Below the pieces are notes generated by a model. It saw nothing but the letters and a program-made list of their open reading frames with translations. It searched no databases and was not told the origin of the DNA. Positions 25,565 through 36,217 of a stretch of 64,000 nt of DNA are shown here, in pieces. The translations under genes and the position numbers were made by a program. Every line of letters starts with the position of its first letter. Position 1 is the stretch's first letter. This stretch comes from Paramecium sonneborni (Eukaryota > Ciliophora > Oligohymenophorea > Peniculida > Parameciidae). The stretch spans positions 681,802 through 745,801 of the forward strand of contig CAJJDN010000012.1 in NCBI GenBank assembly GCA_905182985.1. The letters run 5' to 3'.

Positions 25565-26075
25565 CATGGTTAATACTACAAAAAGTGTAAAATTTATGTC
25601 AAACACTATGGGTAACATCCTTTGCAATAAAATTAGGTATCAACTCTCTTGGTATGAAATTAATAGTTTTCAGTGACCTAATAGAGCAAAGCAACTACTA
25701 GGAGTAATTGAGTCAGAATTGTATTGAAGAGTGATGTAAAATTTATTTCTTCCAAACCTAAATAAGAATGCTTAACCTTGCTGGTATTTGTTTTTAGTAA
25801 TCATTAACAAACCTGCAAAAAAATAAAAATCTGATATAAAATAAGGATTATTGCTTAAAGGTGCTTCGAAAATTAAGCTTTATGATGCTTTTCTCTATAT
25901 ATGTCATTAAGCAAATTTTAGATTTGTTAATAAAGAGTTGCTCATAAATGCCCTCTGTACAACTATAAGATAATTAGAAATATTTAAGAAGCCATTTTTA
26001 GATGAACCAGTTATCTAAACTACTGCTGAAGAGTAAAGCAATTTCTTGTTACTTAATTAGATAGCTCACATAACT
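25565..26075 (+). pseudogene. Relic resembling a Ulp1/SENP (C48) cysteine protease
   Basis: One plus-strand frame runs from ATG 25565 to about 26071 with two internal TGA codons (after INSFQ and after IESELY). Text such as LSWYEINSF, then NLFLPNLNKN, CWYLFLVIINKP and SKIKLYDAFLYICHQANF recalls the Ulp1 fold order (W..EIN, N..HW.L.VI, .YD). The catalytic His position would be Cys, and the downstream Asp-Cys-Gly motif is not visible. The TGAs could instead sit in small introns, but I found no splice pair that removes both. Homology is tentative; decay is the simplest reading. Confidence 0.35.
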
Positions 26076-26711
26076 TGATACCTCTTTGGGTTGCCATAAT
26101 GAAAAAGAATTGAATACTCTAATATTTAATTAAATGAGTAGAACTTAAGTTAAAATAGAAGGGATAATTTACAAAAATAATTTATTTTTTTTGCATTTTT
26201 ATTTATATTGAATTAATTTTCTTATTTAAAGCAATAATATATTATTATCAATGTTTAATTAATACAATAACATGTTTAAACTAAGAAAAAATAATTCAAT
26301 CAAGATAGCATAGGCGGATTAATAATTATAAGAGGGTTAAAGCTAATACAATTATACCCATCCCATTTACATACTTTGTGAAAAATTTTCAAATAAAGCA
26401 TCTTTAATTAATAACATATTACATTGAGAATATTATTAAAGTTCTATGGTAATATTTTCGCATTTTCCATAATTTAATATTTATAATATTAATGTTATAG
26501 TTGCTATTTGATAATAAATATTAATGATAATTAAAATACAGATTTTATATCAAATTTGCATTTCTAAATAATATTTAAAAGGAGCTGTTTTTAAAAACTT
26601 TAAAAATAATAATGTTGAGTTTTATTCTAATATATATTCTATAGAAGTTTTGATTGACTGTAGAAATAGGTATATAATTTATTTAATATATTTAAATTTC
26701 TAATGAATATT
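26076..26711. other. AT-rich spacer
   Basis: About 640 nt between the protease-like relic and the stop codon of the metallo-beta-lactamase/CNB gene. It is A/T-rich, with no frame of protein-like composition seen on either strand. Confidence 0.4.
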
Positions 26712-29301
26712 TCATTCTAAATATTTGGATTCTTAAAACAACAATAATAATCCAGGATTACGCTACAAGAACTTTGCAAAGGCTTTTGCTTCAATTTATA
26801 AAATAGATCCTTCTCTTATTGCCTTGATAGTTGTTGTCAATTGGCCACCCTATAGAATTGCGTTAATTTCTCCTATAAACGAACCAGAATCAAATTCTTC
26901 TAATTTCTAATTTAATTAATTAATTATTTTACAGCTTCATCACAGTCAATAAATACAAAGGCTCCTTTTCTTATGAAAAACACAAAAGTTGCTTGATCAT
27001 CTTTTTTCCATAACACTTGTCCTTTACTAACATCTTTTTATTACATTATCATCTCTAATTATGTTTTTTGGGTAGGGGTTAATTGAGAAAAATGCGAATT
27101 TCTAAAAAATATAAATTATTTATTTTTACTTAAACAAAATCTAAATAGCCTATTACTTTCTAGCCTCCATTAATTACATCATTTATTCAATTACTGGTCC
27201 TTATCCTTCAAATCCATCACCAAAAATAAACCAGAAATCATGTTTATCAAGTGATAAAACTTTTAAATCTGTTACTGCAAGTACTGAGGCTCTTCTTCTT
27301 CCAGTTTAAATTAAAGCAGACTCTCCAAAATAATCTCCAGATTATAAATATCTTTAAAATTTATTATCTTTTTGATCAGAAAAAACTTTAGCTAAACCAG
27401 ATTCAATTATATAGAATTTATGACCTTCCTAGTTTTCTTAAATAACTAATTCTCCTTCTTTATACTATTCTAGTTTGAGTGCATCCAATAAGAATTTAGC
27501 ATTATTCAAAGTCAATTTATCGAAAATATCAATTCTACTAATGATGTCCATTTTTCTATTTAATGGGATATCTTATTAGAAATTTGGTCTAATTAAAATC
27601 AAAGTATTTTCAATTCCAGGTTTAGCTACTTTCAAACCAGATCCTTTTAATACATCTTTTGCAGCAACATGTACTAAATACATTCTATTTTTCACTTGAT
27701 TAGGCAATTAAGATAAAACTGTTTATGGTGTATGTATAGGAGGTACTCCAGCTTCATGCAAAATAATATCTTCAGTAAATTTTGGAGAATTCAATTATTT
27801 GCATCGTGCTTAATTTAAATGCCCTTATTTATATAATTCCTCTATTTTAACAGGATCATAAAATGTGTCTCCACTAAAATAAATCGATTTGTTTTAGTAT
27901 CTTACTCTGAAACCAATACAAGGAATGGAATGAAATGCATAAAAGAATTCAAATTCAGCTCCATAAATATTTAAAGGTATTCCTAAAATAGCAGGTCTGA
28001 ATGTAAAGAGACTTTTTATTTAATCTTGTGATAAATTAGAGATAGCAGAATATTTTCTTAAAAATGAATACATAATAGTTCTTGTTGTAATTATTTCTAC
28101 TTTGCTATCATCTAAGATTTTATGAAATGCTCCTGCATCATGATCGGCATGGCAATGACTAATTATAATTGCACTTATCATAATAGGTGGAATTCCCATT
28201 TTTTTCAAATGATAACTTGTATATGGTGGTGGATCCACCATAATACCTCTACCGTTAATCCAAAATATGTAACCAGACGTAGAACCTTTAGGATCAAATC
28301 CATGAGACTAAATTATTTTAATATATTTACACATCCCAAAACTGTTACTCCAAATTCAGGAGCTTAGAAAGTTAAACCTTCATTTACTTCTATACTTCCT
28401 TTCTTTTATAATTTAGCTTCTCCATTTTTATTCCACATCAATAAATTTGGCATGCTACCAATATCTTCATTTTCTTCATCTGAATCAATTTCATCGAAAT
28501 TTTATGTCAAACTTGGAGGTTTTTTTCCATGTTTAATTTTTTTCATTATAGTTAATGATGGAGGAGCTATTTCAGATTTTCCTGAACTATCAGTTTTATG
28601 TAAAGATAATAATTTATCGTATTCTTTAGGAAAACTAAATTTATCAGGAAAACTAATCAGTAAATTATCATTATCAAATATAGTAAATTCTTTCTCTTCT
28701 TTGACTATTTTTACTTTTCCAATTTAAGCAACATTATTCTCAAAGATAATAAATTTTAATAAAGTGTCTGAAGTTAGTTTTTCATTTTAATTCATAGGAT
28801 TCTTAGCAAAAATAGCCAATTCTTTCTTAAAATCAACATATTCAACTGGGTCAACATCAGGATGATAATCTTTTTGAATTTGCTAAGGGTTATATACTAA
28901 TATTTTACACTAAAATCTTAAGGACCCAATAAAGTTTCTTAAAATACAATCTTAATTGAGTTTGCAGTTTCAGCATCACATATTAATGTTACTTACCTTT
29001 TCTTAATAAAGAAATTAAAATAAGCTGGAAATTCAAATTCAGCTACATTAATTCCAAATTATTTATTAAATCTCTGTGTAGGTATTATGTAAAAAGTGGG
29101 TACTTCAACTCCTAAGGACATAGAATCCTTTACAGTTTCAGGAGGTAATCCAAATTGAATAGGACCTTCACTAGTTTTAATGATTAGACCTCCTCTATTT
29201 AATTTCATTGTTTGTACTGGAGCAATCTACTCTCTAGGTTTTAATTCTTAATTTAATTCATTAATATCTTAATGAAACTATTCTTTAGATGTGCAAGCCA
29301 T
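26712..29301 (-). CDS. Metallo-beta-lactamase fused to two cyclic-nucleotide-binding domains (828 aa)
   Basis: Five exons (29301-28909, 28882-28331, 28307-27130, 27101-26933, 26906-26712) sum to 829 codons; the introns are 26, 23, 28 and 26 nt. After about 315 residues of N-terminal sequence a metallo-beta-lactamase core appears: STSGYIFWINGRGIMVDPPP, then the metal site SHCHADHDAGAF (H366, H368, D370, H371), later YFSGDTFYDP and YLVHVAA. Two CNB domains follow: about 568-690 (FYIIESGLAKVF, GDYFGESALIQTGRRRASV) and about 709-828 (FVFFIRKGAFVFID, GSFIGEINAIL). The first CNB keeps the GE...RRRAS phosphate-binding cassette; the second lacks the arginine. A cAMP- or cGMP-controlled metal hydrolase is the natural inference; the substrate is unknown. 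Confidence 0.9.
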
Positions 29302-29366
29302 TTAAATTAATAGTTAATATAATTGTTTAAATAATACATAATATGATCTGTATTATTTAAAAAAAA

Positions 29367-30597
29367 TCATTTAGCAATAATTCCAAAACTTATATGTTCT
29401 TGTTACACCGTAAGTATTTAAGCAATTTCATTTCTACAAAGAAAGCATGCATCTGTATTTCCTATACATTAAGCACAAAATTTGCCATGACCACAAGGCA
29501 TAAAAATCTTTTCACCAGCCCTATCTTAGCAAATGATGCATAAATTAGATTCTTCAGAATTTACAGATTATAGATCATTACTCAAGATTGGAGGTTGGCT
29601 TGATTATCTTTATCCAATATTTGTCATTATTGGTTTATAATAATTAGTTGAAACTCTTTATAAAATTGTTGCTTATTCATATGGTTATTGTTTTTCTTCT
29701 AAATCCTTTCCTATTTCTAAATTAAATATAAAATTAGCATAGTAAAATTCCAAATCTTTTCTTTTCCAATAAGTATATAATGTAATTAAACTAAATACTA
29801 GAGGCAAGATAATTTTCAAAGCAGCACTATTGAGATATAAAAATAAATTAGTCATTAATATTGTCATCTAATACAAAAAAAATTACATATAATAGGCATC
29901 TTTATATAAATGATATTTACTACTCTTTTATTTTTCATTTTTCTTAAGCAAGGCTGGAATAATTTTTATTGCGAAATATAGAACTGAAATAAAAGTAATC
30001 ACACCATTTAATATTAATAGAATCAAAAACAACCATAATACTTGTATCCAATCCCAAGCAACTAAATCATCTAATTTTAGAGTTACAGATAATGTTTCTA
30101 CTAAAATTACTATCTTCCATAACACATTAAACTATTATGTCATTCTTTATGCTATACGAACTATTAAAATGCTACAAAAGCAAAGTATTTTTTCTTATTG
30201 CAATATATCAGCAATCTTAGGATCAACAATAATAATGGAAACATTATTAACATCAAATAAAACTCTATCTCAAGCACAACAATCAAAATATAACATATTT
30301 TCATTAAACAATAGATAAATGATTCCAGATAATAATATACTTTTAATTCTTATTGTAAACCATAACAAGTTTAAGCGCATCTGCCTATTATAATGTACAA
30401 TTATTACATGTATCAATAAAAATAAGGCAAATAACAACTTATAATATTGATAAAATATTTTCTAAATAAAAGGAAATTAAAAAATAGACATATAGATATA
30501 AAAAGATTTCTAAGTATTATTCTCTAACAAATTCTACTGCTAATTATTTTACATCTTTTTCTAATTAAACTTTCACTTGATCAGATTATTCTTACAT
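29367..30597 (-). CDS. Multi-pass membrane RING-finger protein, probable E3 ubiquitin ligase (390 aa)
   Basis: Model: exons 30597-30538, 30509-30295 and 30264-29367, 391 codons. It starts MQEQSDQVKVQLEKDVKQLA, then hydrophobic segments (KLLFALFLLIHVIIVHY, SILLSGIIYLLF, VLWLFLILLILNGVITFISV, LKIILPLVFSLITLY). The C-terminus is a C3HC4 RING: LCIICQD, then MPCGHGKFCAQC and ACFLC (about 333-375). Intron 1 (28 nt, GTA...TAG) is canonical. Intron 2 (30265-30294, 30 nt) starts GTT and contains an in-frame TGA. If it is not spliced, translation would stop at residue 96 or the TGA would have to be read as selenocysteine. The protein lies head to head with the trichocyst gene and 65 nt downstream of the MBL/CNB gene's start. 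Confidence 0.75.
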
Positions 30598-31070
30598 GTT
30601 TTATTATAAATTTATTAAATTTATTAATAAAAATCTTTGTAAATTATTTCTTAAAATACATCAGATGAATAAAGGATTTTCCGTGAAGAAAAACTAAACT
30701 AAATCATACTAATGTTTATAATCTTCAAAAATAAATGTTTAATTTATAAAATTATCTATTTCATTTATTTTAATCATTGAAAAGCATAATAAAAAATATA
30801 TCTATAAGATATAAAGAATAATATTTATAAGAAATGCATTATTAAAAATGCTGTTTAACTTTCATTGATTTTACTAAACGATTTCTTGATTTTAATATGC
30901 AATAATTAAATAGTATATTATTTTGAATTGAGATTTAAGATGTATTTGATTAATATTTATAGATATCTTATTTATGCTAATATAAAATGCATAAAACTAT
31001 GAAATTAACAATTTCTTATTTTATATAAGAATAATGATTATTATTTATATTATTATTAAAAACGGATTGT
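30598..31070. promoter_or_regulatory. Divergent intergenic region (RING gene / trichocyst gene)
   Basis: About 470 nt, very A/T-rich, separating two genes transcribed away from each other, so it must hold both promoters. No frame of protein-like composition was seen in it, and I cannot name a motif. Confidence 0.4.
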
Positions 31071-32212
31071 ATGAGGAAATTAGTTTCTATATTATTGATT
31101 TCTCTTACCTTGGCAAATTAAATTCAAGGTCCTTTATCGAATCCAATAATGAATGAATTAGAATAAACTCATTTGGGAAAAGCATTTTTGAAATTACTAA
31201 GCCTTAAATCAAAGGCATAACAATTTGATTTTTCTAAATTATATGCAGCACTTGATGACTTACAAAATTCAATCAAATCAAGATTAGCAGATGAATAACA
31301 AGCATATTAATAGGATGAAGTCTAATATTTCACTGATAAGGAATTTTTTTCAGGTCAAATTACACAATTCTAGAATGAAGTAATGTTATAAGCTTAGTTT
31401 AATAGATTGCATAATTAGAAATAGATGTTACAGATTTTACTGAAAGCAGAGACTTATTATAAATAGCCTTAAATGGAAAGGTTGATGAATTGAAAGAAGT
31501 TTAATCATTAGCTGATGGATTATCAAAAAGAATTTAAAAGGAAGAAGGAATCTTTAAAGATCAACAAAATCAATATACAAATGCTGTTTAAGCTCTTGAT
31601 TAAGCCTTATAATTAATTGGATAACTAAGAGATGGTTCATTTATTTAGAATAGAAGTGTTTCATTTTTAGAAGAAGGTCTAAAACAATTGTAACATTAAA
31701 GAATAATGTATGGGCCTTTAATTACTGCATTTACTTAAATTATGGCACCAAGTTTTAATGATTCTGAAGCAAGTGCAAAAGTTTAAAGATTAATTCAAAA
31801 TTTGAGAGATACTATTGTTAAAAACAAAACAGATTTAGAAAATGCATATTAATAAGTGAGAGCCATTGATGATCATAATCTTAGTCAATATAATTAAAGA
31901 ATAAGCAATCTATCAACAATCATCATACCAACTATTTAAGCTGAAATCTAAACAAGAGATGGTAATTATAAATTATAATTTATCAGCTTAAATTTAAACA
32001 AAATAAAATTTACTTAAAGATGCTCAAACAAATTTCAAGACAGCCTCAGATAATTTAGATAATACTAATAACAGATGGGTTGAAAGGTAATTTTATAATC
32101 ATATATTAGAACAAATGAACATAATAAGTTGATGGACTAACTTTTAACTTAATAGTCCCTATTTCCCAAAATTGTAAATCAATTAGAGGGAGCAGGAGTT
32201 AGAAGAAGATGA
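31071..32212 (+). CDS. Trichocyst matrix protein (355 aa)
   Basis: Exons 31071-31379, 31406-31961, 31987-32086 and 32110-32212 sum to 356 codons; introns are 26, 25 and 23 nt. The start MRKLVSILLISLTLANQ is a signal peptide. The rest is almost purely helical, rich in Gln, Leu, Glu and Asp with heptad character (DFTESRDLLQIALNGKVDEL, QNEIAQLEIDV) and a C-terminus QLEGAGVRRR. This is the composition and layout of Paramecium trichocyst matrix proteins, which are cut by proteases and crystallise in the exocytotic trichocyst core. The family is large, so I do not name the member. Confidence 0.85.
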
Positions 32213-32275
32213 TTTTCTTAAATTTATCAAAACATAATATTTAATAATATTTATTTTTTTAATAAGTAATTAAAA

Positions 32276-32996
32276 ATGTAAAATTTTAAAAGAGTTGTTA
32301 TTTTATTATCTAAAACTTCAGGAAGAGATAAAGTAAGTATAGAATTAATAATAATTTTAATAGTCATGTAGAATTTTACAATATTTTGGTAAATTTTGTG
32401 CAGAATAATTGAAAGAGTTAAATTAAAATGAATTGTCATTAAAGTGTAAAAATTTAAGCTCTAACATGAGTTTAACAAGAAAAGTTTTAAGATTTGGAAG
32501 AACAATCGGAATAATAATTTCAATAATAGAATTATCAAAATCAAAAGGAAATAAAGCAATCATTCTTAATAAAATATTAATGAATATCTCTTGTTTTCTT
32601 TATTTTTTGGTTGATCACACTCATTGGTTTTGTAAAGTAAATGAAAGATTTAACATAGATTTAAGTGATACAAAACCCAATACTTGAAGCTAAAGCTGAT
32701 TATTGGAGTGACGCACTTTGGTGTTTTGAGGCGTTCTTTGATTGTGTTGCATTAATTTTAGAAATTAAAGAAGAAGATAATAAAACTGAAGATACAAAGT
32801 CACCATAGCGCCTATTTAATCTTAAATTAGATTTATTAAGAGCTTTTATGGATTTACTGGTATCAATATTTTCTATTAAAATAAGAGTGCTTATGGATTT
32901 ATCAGTAATGGAAGAGTACCAGGTAAATGGATTGGATTCTTTGGAACTATTAGCTCTATTATTGGATTAAAATAATAATGGGATGCAGCTAAATGA
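32276..32996 (+). CDS. PEX11: Peroxisomal biogenesis factor 11 (213 aa)
   Basis: Exons 32276-32332, 32364-32636, 32659-32859 and 32886-32996 sum to 214 codons; introns are 31, 22, 26 nt. Family signatures are clear: SGRDKSCRILQYFGKFCAE near the N-terminus, SLTRKVLRFGRTIGII, FLYFLVDHTHWF, and a C-terminal hydrophobic GKWIGFFGTISSIIGL just before QQWDAAK. Length is typical for PEX11. The protein remodels the peroxisomal membrane for division. It starts only 63 nt after the trichocyst gene's stop and converges on the minus-strand gene ending at 33034. Confidence 0.9.
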
Positions 32997-33033
32997 ATTA
33001 TAATAATTTTAGGGTTGTTTTTATAACAATAAA

Positions 33034-34479
33034 TCATTTGGTTTATTCTATAATTTAGAACAATAATTCTTAATTCTTCATTATATTCAATTTTGGTTTT
33101 GATAAAATAGCAAATAATGATGTTAATAAAGTAGTATTAGATATTTAGGACTCCACAAATCTTTTATATTACTATTTGTGTTTAGCACACAACTATTAAT
33201 AAAATTCGAATTAAATAATTTTCATTCTTTATTTTGAAATAAGTATAGTTGGATTTTGTTATCGGATATTTTGAATCATTTATTCCATTTAAAGATAGAA
33301 CTTATTTCTTTCTTTAAAATAAAACTCTTAAATCTTTTTTACTTTCAAGTAGAAACTCATAAATGATTAGTATAATTAAGCTTGTTTTTTAATAAAATGT
33401 GTGTCTATCAAAGTTATTTATATAAGTTATGAAACTTATCTAAATACTTTTCCATTTAATTATTTTGAATATAAAGATAGAGTTAAATTAGCTTATGTTA
33501 AGATTCTAATTTTTAACGTTTGAGCTTTTTCATTAACTAATTTCCATCTTTATGCATATAATTTTGGAGAATTTGACATACATCTTAATATTTTATTGAT
33601 TTTAAAATGAGCATAAAGTGTTTCAACATATCTAAGAAAATTTAGAGTTATTATCCATTGATTGATGTATTTTTTCATCATTCTGGATTAATTTAATTGT
33701 TTATATGATGATACTAACATTTTTTAGTATCTTTGAATTACATTTAATGAATATAATTAAAGTTTTTTCTGTTACACTTATAAAATTTTATTTTTTAATG
33801 GTATTGATCCGCTTCTTTATTTTACATTGCTGAATCTGCGATTATCACTACTAGATTTGATAGGAGGAATAATTGATTCAGCAACACTTTTGATATTTAT
33901 TGTAGTAGTATTATTTTTATCTGTAAAAAAGGATTCATCATCTGATTTATTGTTAATCTAAGAGCTAGTCTTCTTTCTGTTCTAATCTTATCCATCATAA
34001 CAAAGAAAATAGCATCTATCATATTAGGATTCTATTTAATTTAAAAGTTAAATTTAATACATTAAAACCATGCTTTAAGTTTGACTTAGGTACTAAAATC
34101 ACATAAAATTTAGATAAATAAAAATTGCTTGTGTTCTTCTGGTTTTTTAATTACAATAATTTTTTGTTATTTTATAACAACATGTTTTTGATGATTCGTT
34201 TCAGATGGTTAAGATGTCAGGAATGAAAAATAAATATTGCATTTAAAAGCTCCCACATTGAAAAATATTTTCAAAGGAAAATATTCTTAAATTCGAATTT
34301 TGATATACTATGGATAACCTTTCAAAATAGAAATACTCGACCATTAATCATTCTCTAATTCTAAACAATCATATTAGTAATCTAGTGAATCTGATAAAAG
34401 TAGATAATTCCTCTATAAAATAATATTATACTATAGTATATTTTTTCAATTAGTAAGGTTGGTAGAAACTTTAATCCAT
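33034..34479 (-). CDS. Uncharacterised Gln/Lys-rich protein (465 aa)
   Basis: Exons 34479-34432, 34412-34061 and 34031-33034 sum to 466 codons; introns 19 and 29 nt. It begins MDQSFYQPYQLKKYTIRNYL. The first third is compact and mixed (SISILKGYPQYIKI, EEHKQFLFIQILCD). The middle is Ser/Asn/Asp-rich and likely disordered (INNKSDDESFFTDKNN). The last half is helical and basic (MMKKYINQWIITLNFLRYVE, KFYLQMEQMIQNIRQQNP). No signal peptide, membrane segment or domain recognised. It starts 43 nt downstream of the CDPK stop on the same strand. A competing plus-strand frame over 33080-33570 has less balanced composition. Confidence 0.7.
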
Positions 34480-34522
34480 AAAAGTCCTTATATTTTAAAT
34501 AAGTTTATATATTAAAAATCAT

Positions 34523-36121
34523 TCATTTTTTATGAACTATGCATTCCTACAAATTAGTTTAGAACTCTTAGAATGTAATTTCACCATCTTTATTAATATC
34601 AAAGAAATCAAAGACTGCTCGAGTTTCATCTTCATTAATACTTGGTTCAATTCTTTTTAACATTTAAGCCATTTCTTTAAGATCTAATCTTAAATCAGCA
34701 GATTTATCAAACTAAATATATAAAGATACATACTTTCTTAAATAAATCAATAAGTTAAATATTATATTTGATAATTGATAGTTTAAGTTTTTCTATCACA
34801 TAATTTGCTCTTTCTTCTACAGTATTCTTACCTAAAATAGATTATTTCTTTTATCTATCTCTTATTTATTTTTCTTATTTGACTTAAATCTAAGTATATT
34901 TTAATTTGATACAGAATTATCTTCCATCCATTTTTTGAATTCTTCAAAATCAATTGAATTACTACCATCTTCATCAAATTTATTAAAAATATATTCGATT
35001 TCTTCTCTTTAAATATCTTTATCAACTCTAGTTAAGAATCTTCCTAATTCATTTACATCGAGTGCTTTATCTTTAGACATATCTAATTCTGCAAATAATT
35101 GACTAATATCTAATTTATCTTTAATTATCATTAATCTAATATCATTAATTAAGTATTAAGCTTTATCTTCTAATTTTAAATTTCCTTTAACTATGTCTTA
35201 AAAGTATTATGAGACAGCAGGATGTTTATATATTTGTTCCCAAGATAATCTTTTAGATTCATCAGCTTAAAGACATCCAATTATTAAATCTTATGTTTCT
35301 TGGGAGATTTGTACTTTCTCAGTTGGGAACTTTAATGGTTAAGTTCTGATATTCTTTAATAATTCTGGAGGAGATCTAGCTGTCCATGGAGCTTATACAT
35401 TAACAACATTTTATACTTTTTCCAAAAAGGGCTTCATAAAATATGAATCCTATACTCCATACATCTGTTTTAGAATTATATTTTTTATGATCTAAGATTT
35501 ATGGACTCATATATAATGGAGTACCAACCATTGAAGACATCATGTCTTTTTTGAAATTATCTACACATTTAGCAAAACCAAAATCTGCTAATTTGTAAGT
35601 CTAATCAAATTAATTACTATTTATTTAATACTGTTTTATCTAATAAAATATTTGCAGGTTTCAAATCTCTATGAATTATTCCATTTTTTATAAGTTAAGT
35701 GAAACCTGTCAATATATCAACTAAAAATTTAATAGCTTCTTTTTCACTCAAATTTTTCTTCTTTTTAAGAAATCTTTTATAAATAGAAATAAATACTCAT
35801 CAAAATCACCTCCATCACAATATTCTTGGACAATATAATAATTATTTGAAGTTTCCATTACATCTAAAAGTTAAACAATGTTTGGACTTTTCAATTTTCC
35901 CATTATTTTGATTTCCTATATTAAACCATCTCTTAAGTAATCATCTCTTAAGTATAAATAGGATTATTATTATACGCATTGATGACAGATTTATTGAGCA
36001 TCTTAATAGCTACTTTCTCTCCAGTTTTTTCATTGATACCTTTAAAAACAGTGGCATAAGAACCTTCTCCAATCTTATTATTGGTATTGAATTAGTATTT
36101 GTCAATCCTCTTATCTCCCAT
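34523..36121 (-). CDS. Calcium-dependent protein kinase with four EF-hands (481 aa)
   Basis: Seven exons with introns at 35947-35975, 35774-35796, 35601-35631, 35392-35416, 34890-34912 and 34712-34733 (22-31 nt) sum to 482 codons. The kinase domain starts near the N-terminus: NKIGEGSYATVFKG, VAIKML, IIHRDLKPANILLD, LADFGFAK, GTPLYMSPQILDHKKYNSK and TDVWSIGFIFYE (SPQ in place of APE). The C-terminal half has four EF-hand loops: DMSKDKALDVNE, DEDGSNSIDFEE, DKSADLRLDLKE and DINKDGEITFQE. The third lacks good ligands; loops two and four look able to bind calcium. This is the CDPK layout of ciliates, apicomplexans and plants. There is no N-terminal glycine or cysteine for acylation (MGDKR has Gly2 but no Ser/Thr at position 6). 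Confidence 0.92.
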
Positions 36122-36217
36122 TTAATAAATGATATTAAAAATTTTATTGTTTTTTAGAAATTGTTAATAATATAATGTTCATTTCGATTTGATTATATAT
36201 ATTGATCATATCATCAT

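Noticed and set aside
28122..28727. Plus-strand ORFs over the metallo-beta-lactamase gene
   Set aside because: Antisense shadows; the minus strand carries the HxHxDH motif and CNB domains.
33080..33570. Long plus-strand open frame
   Set aside because: The minus-strand model 33034-34479 closes exactly with two small introns and has better composition.
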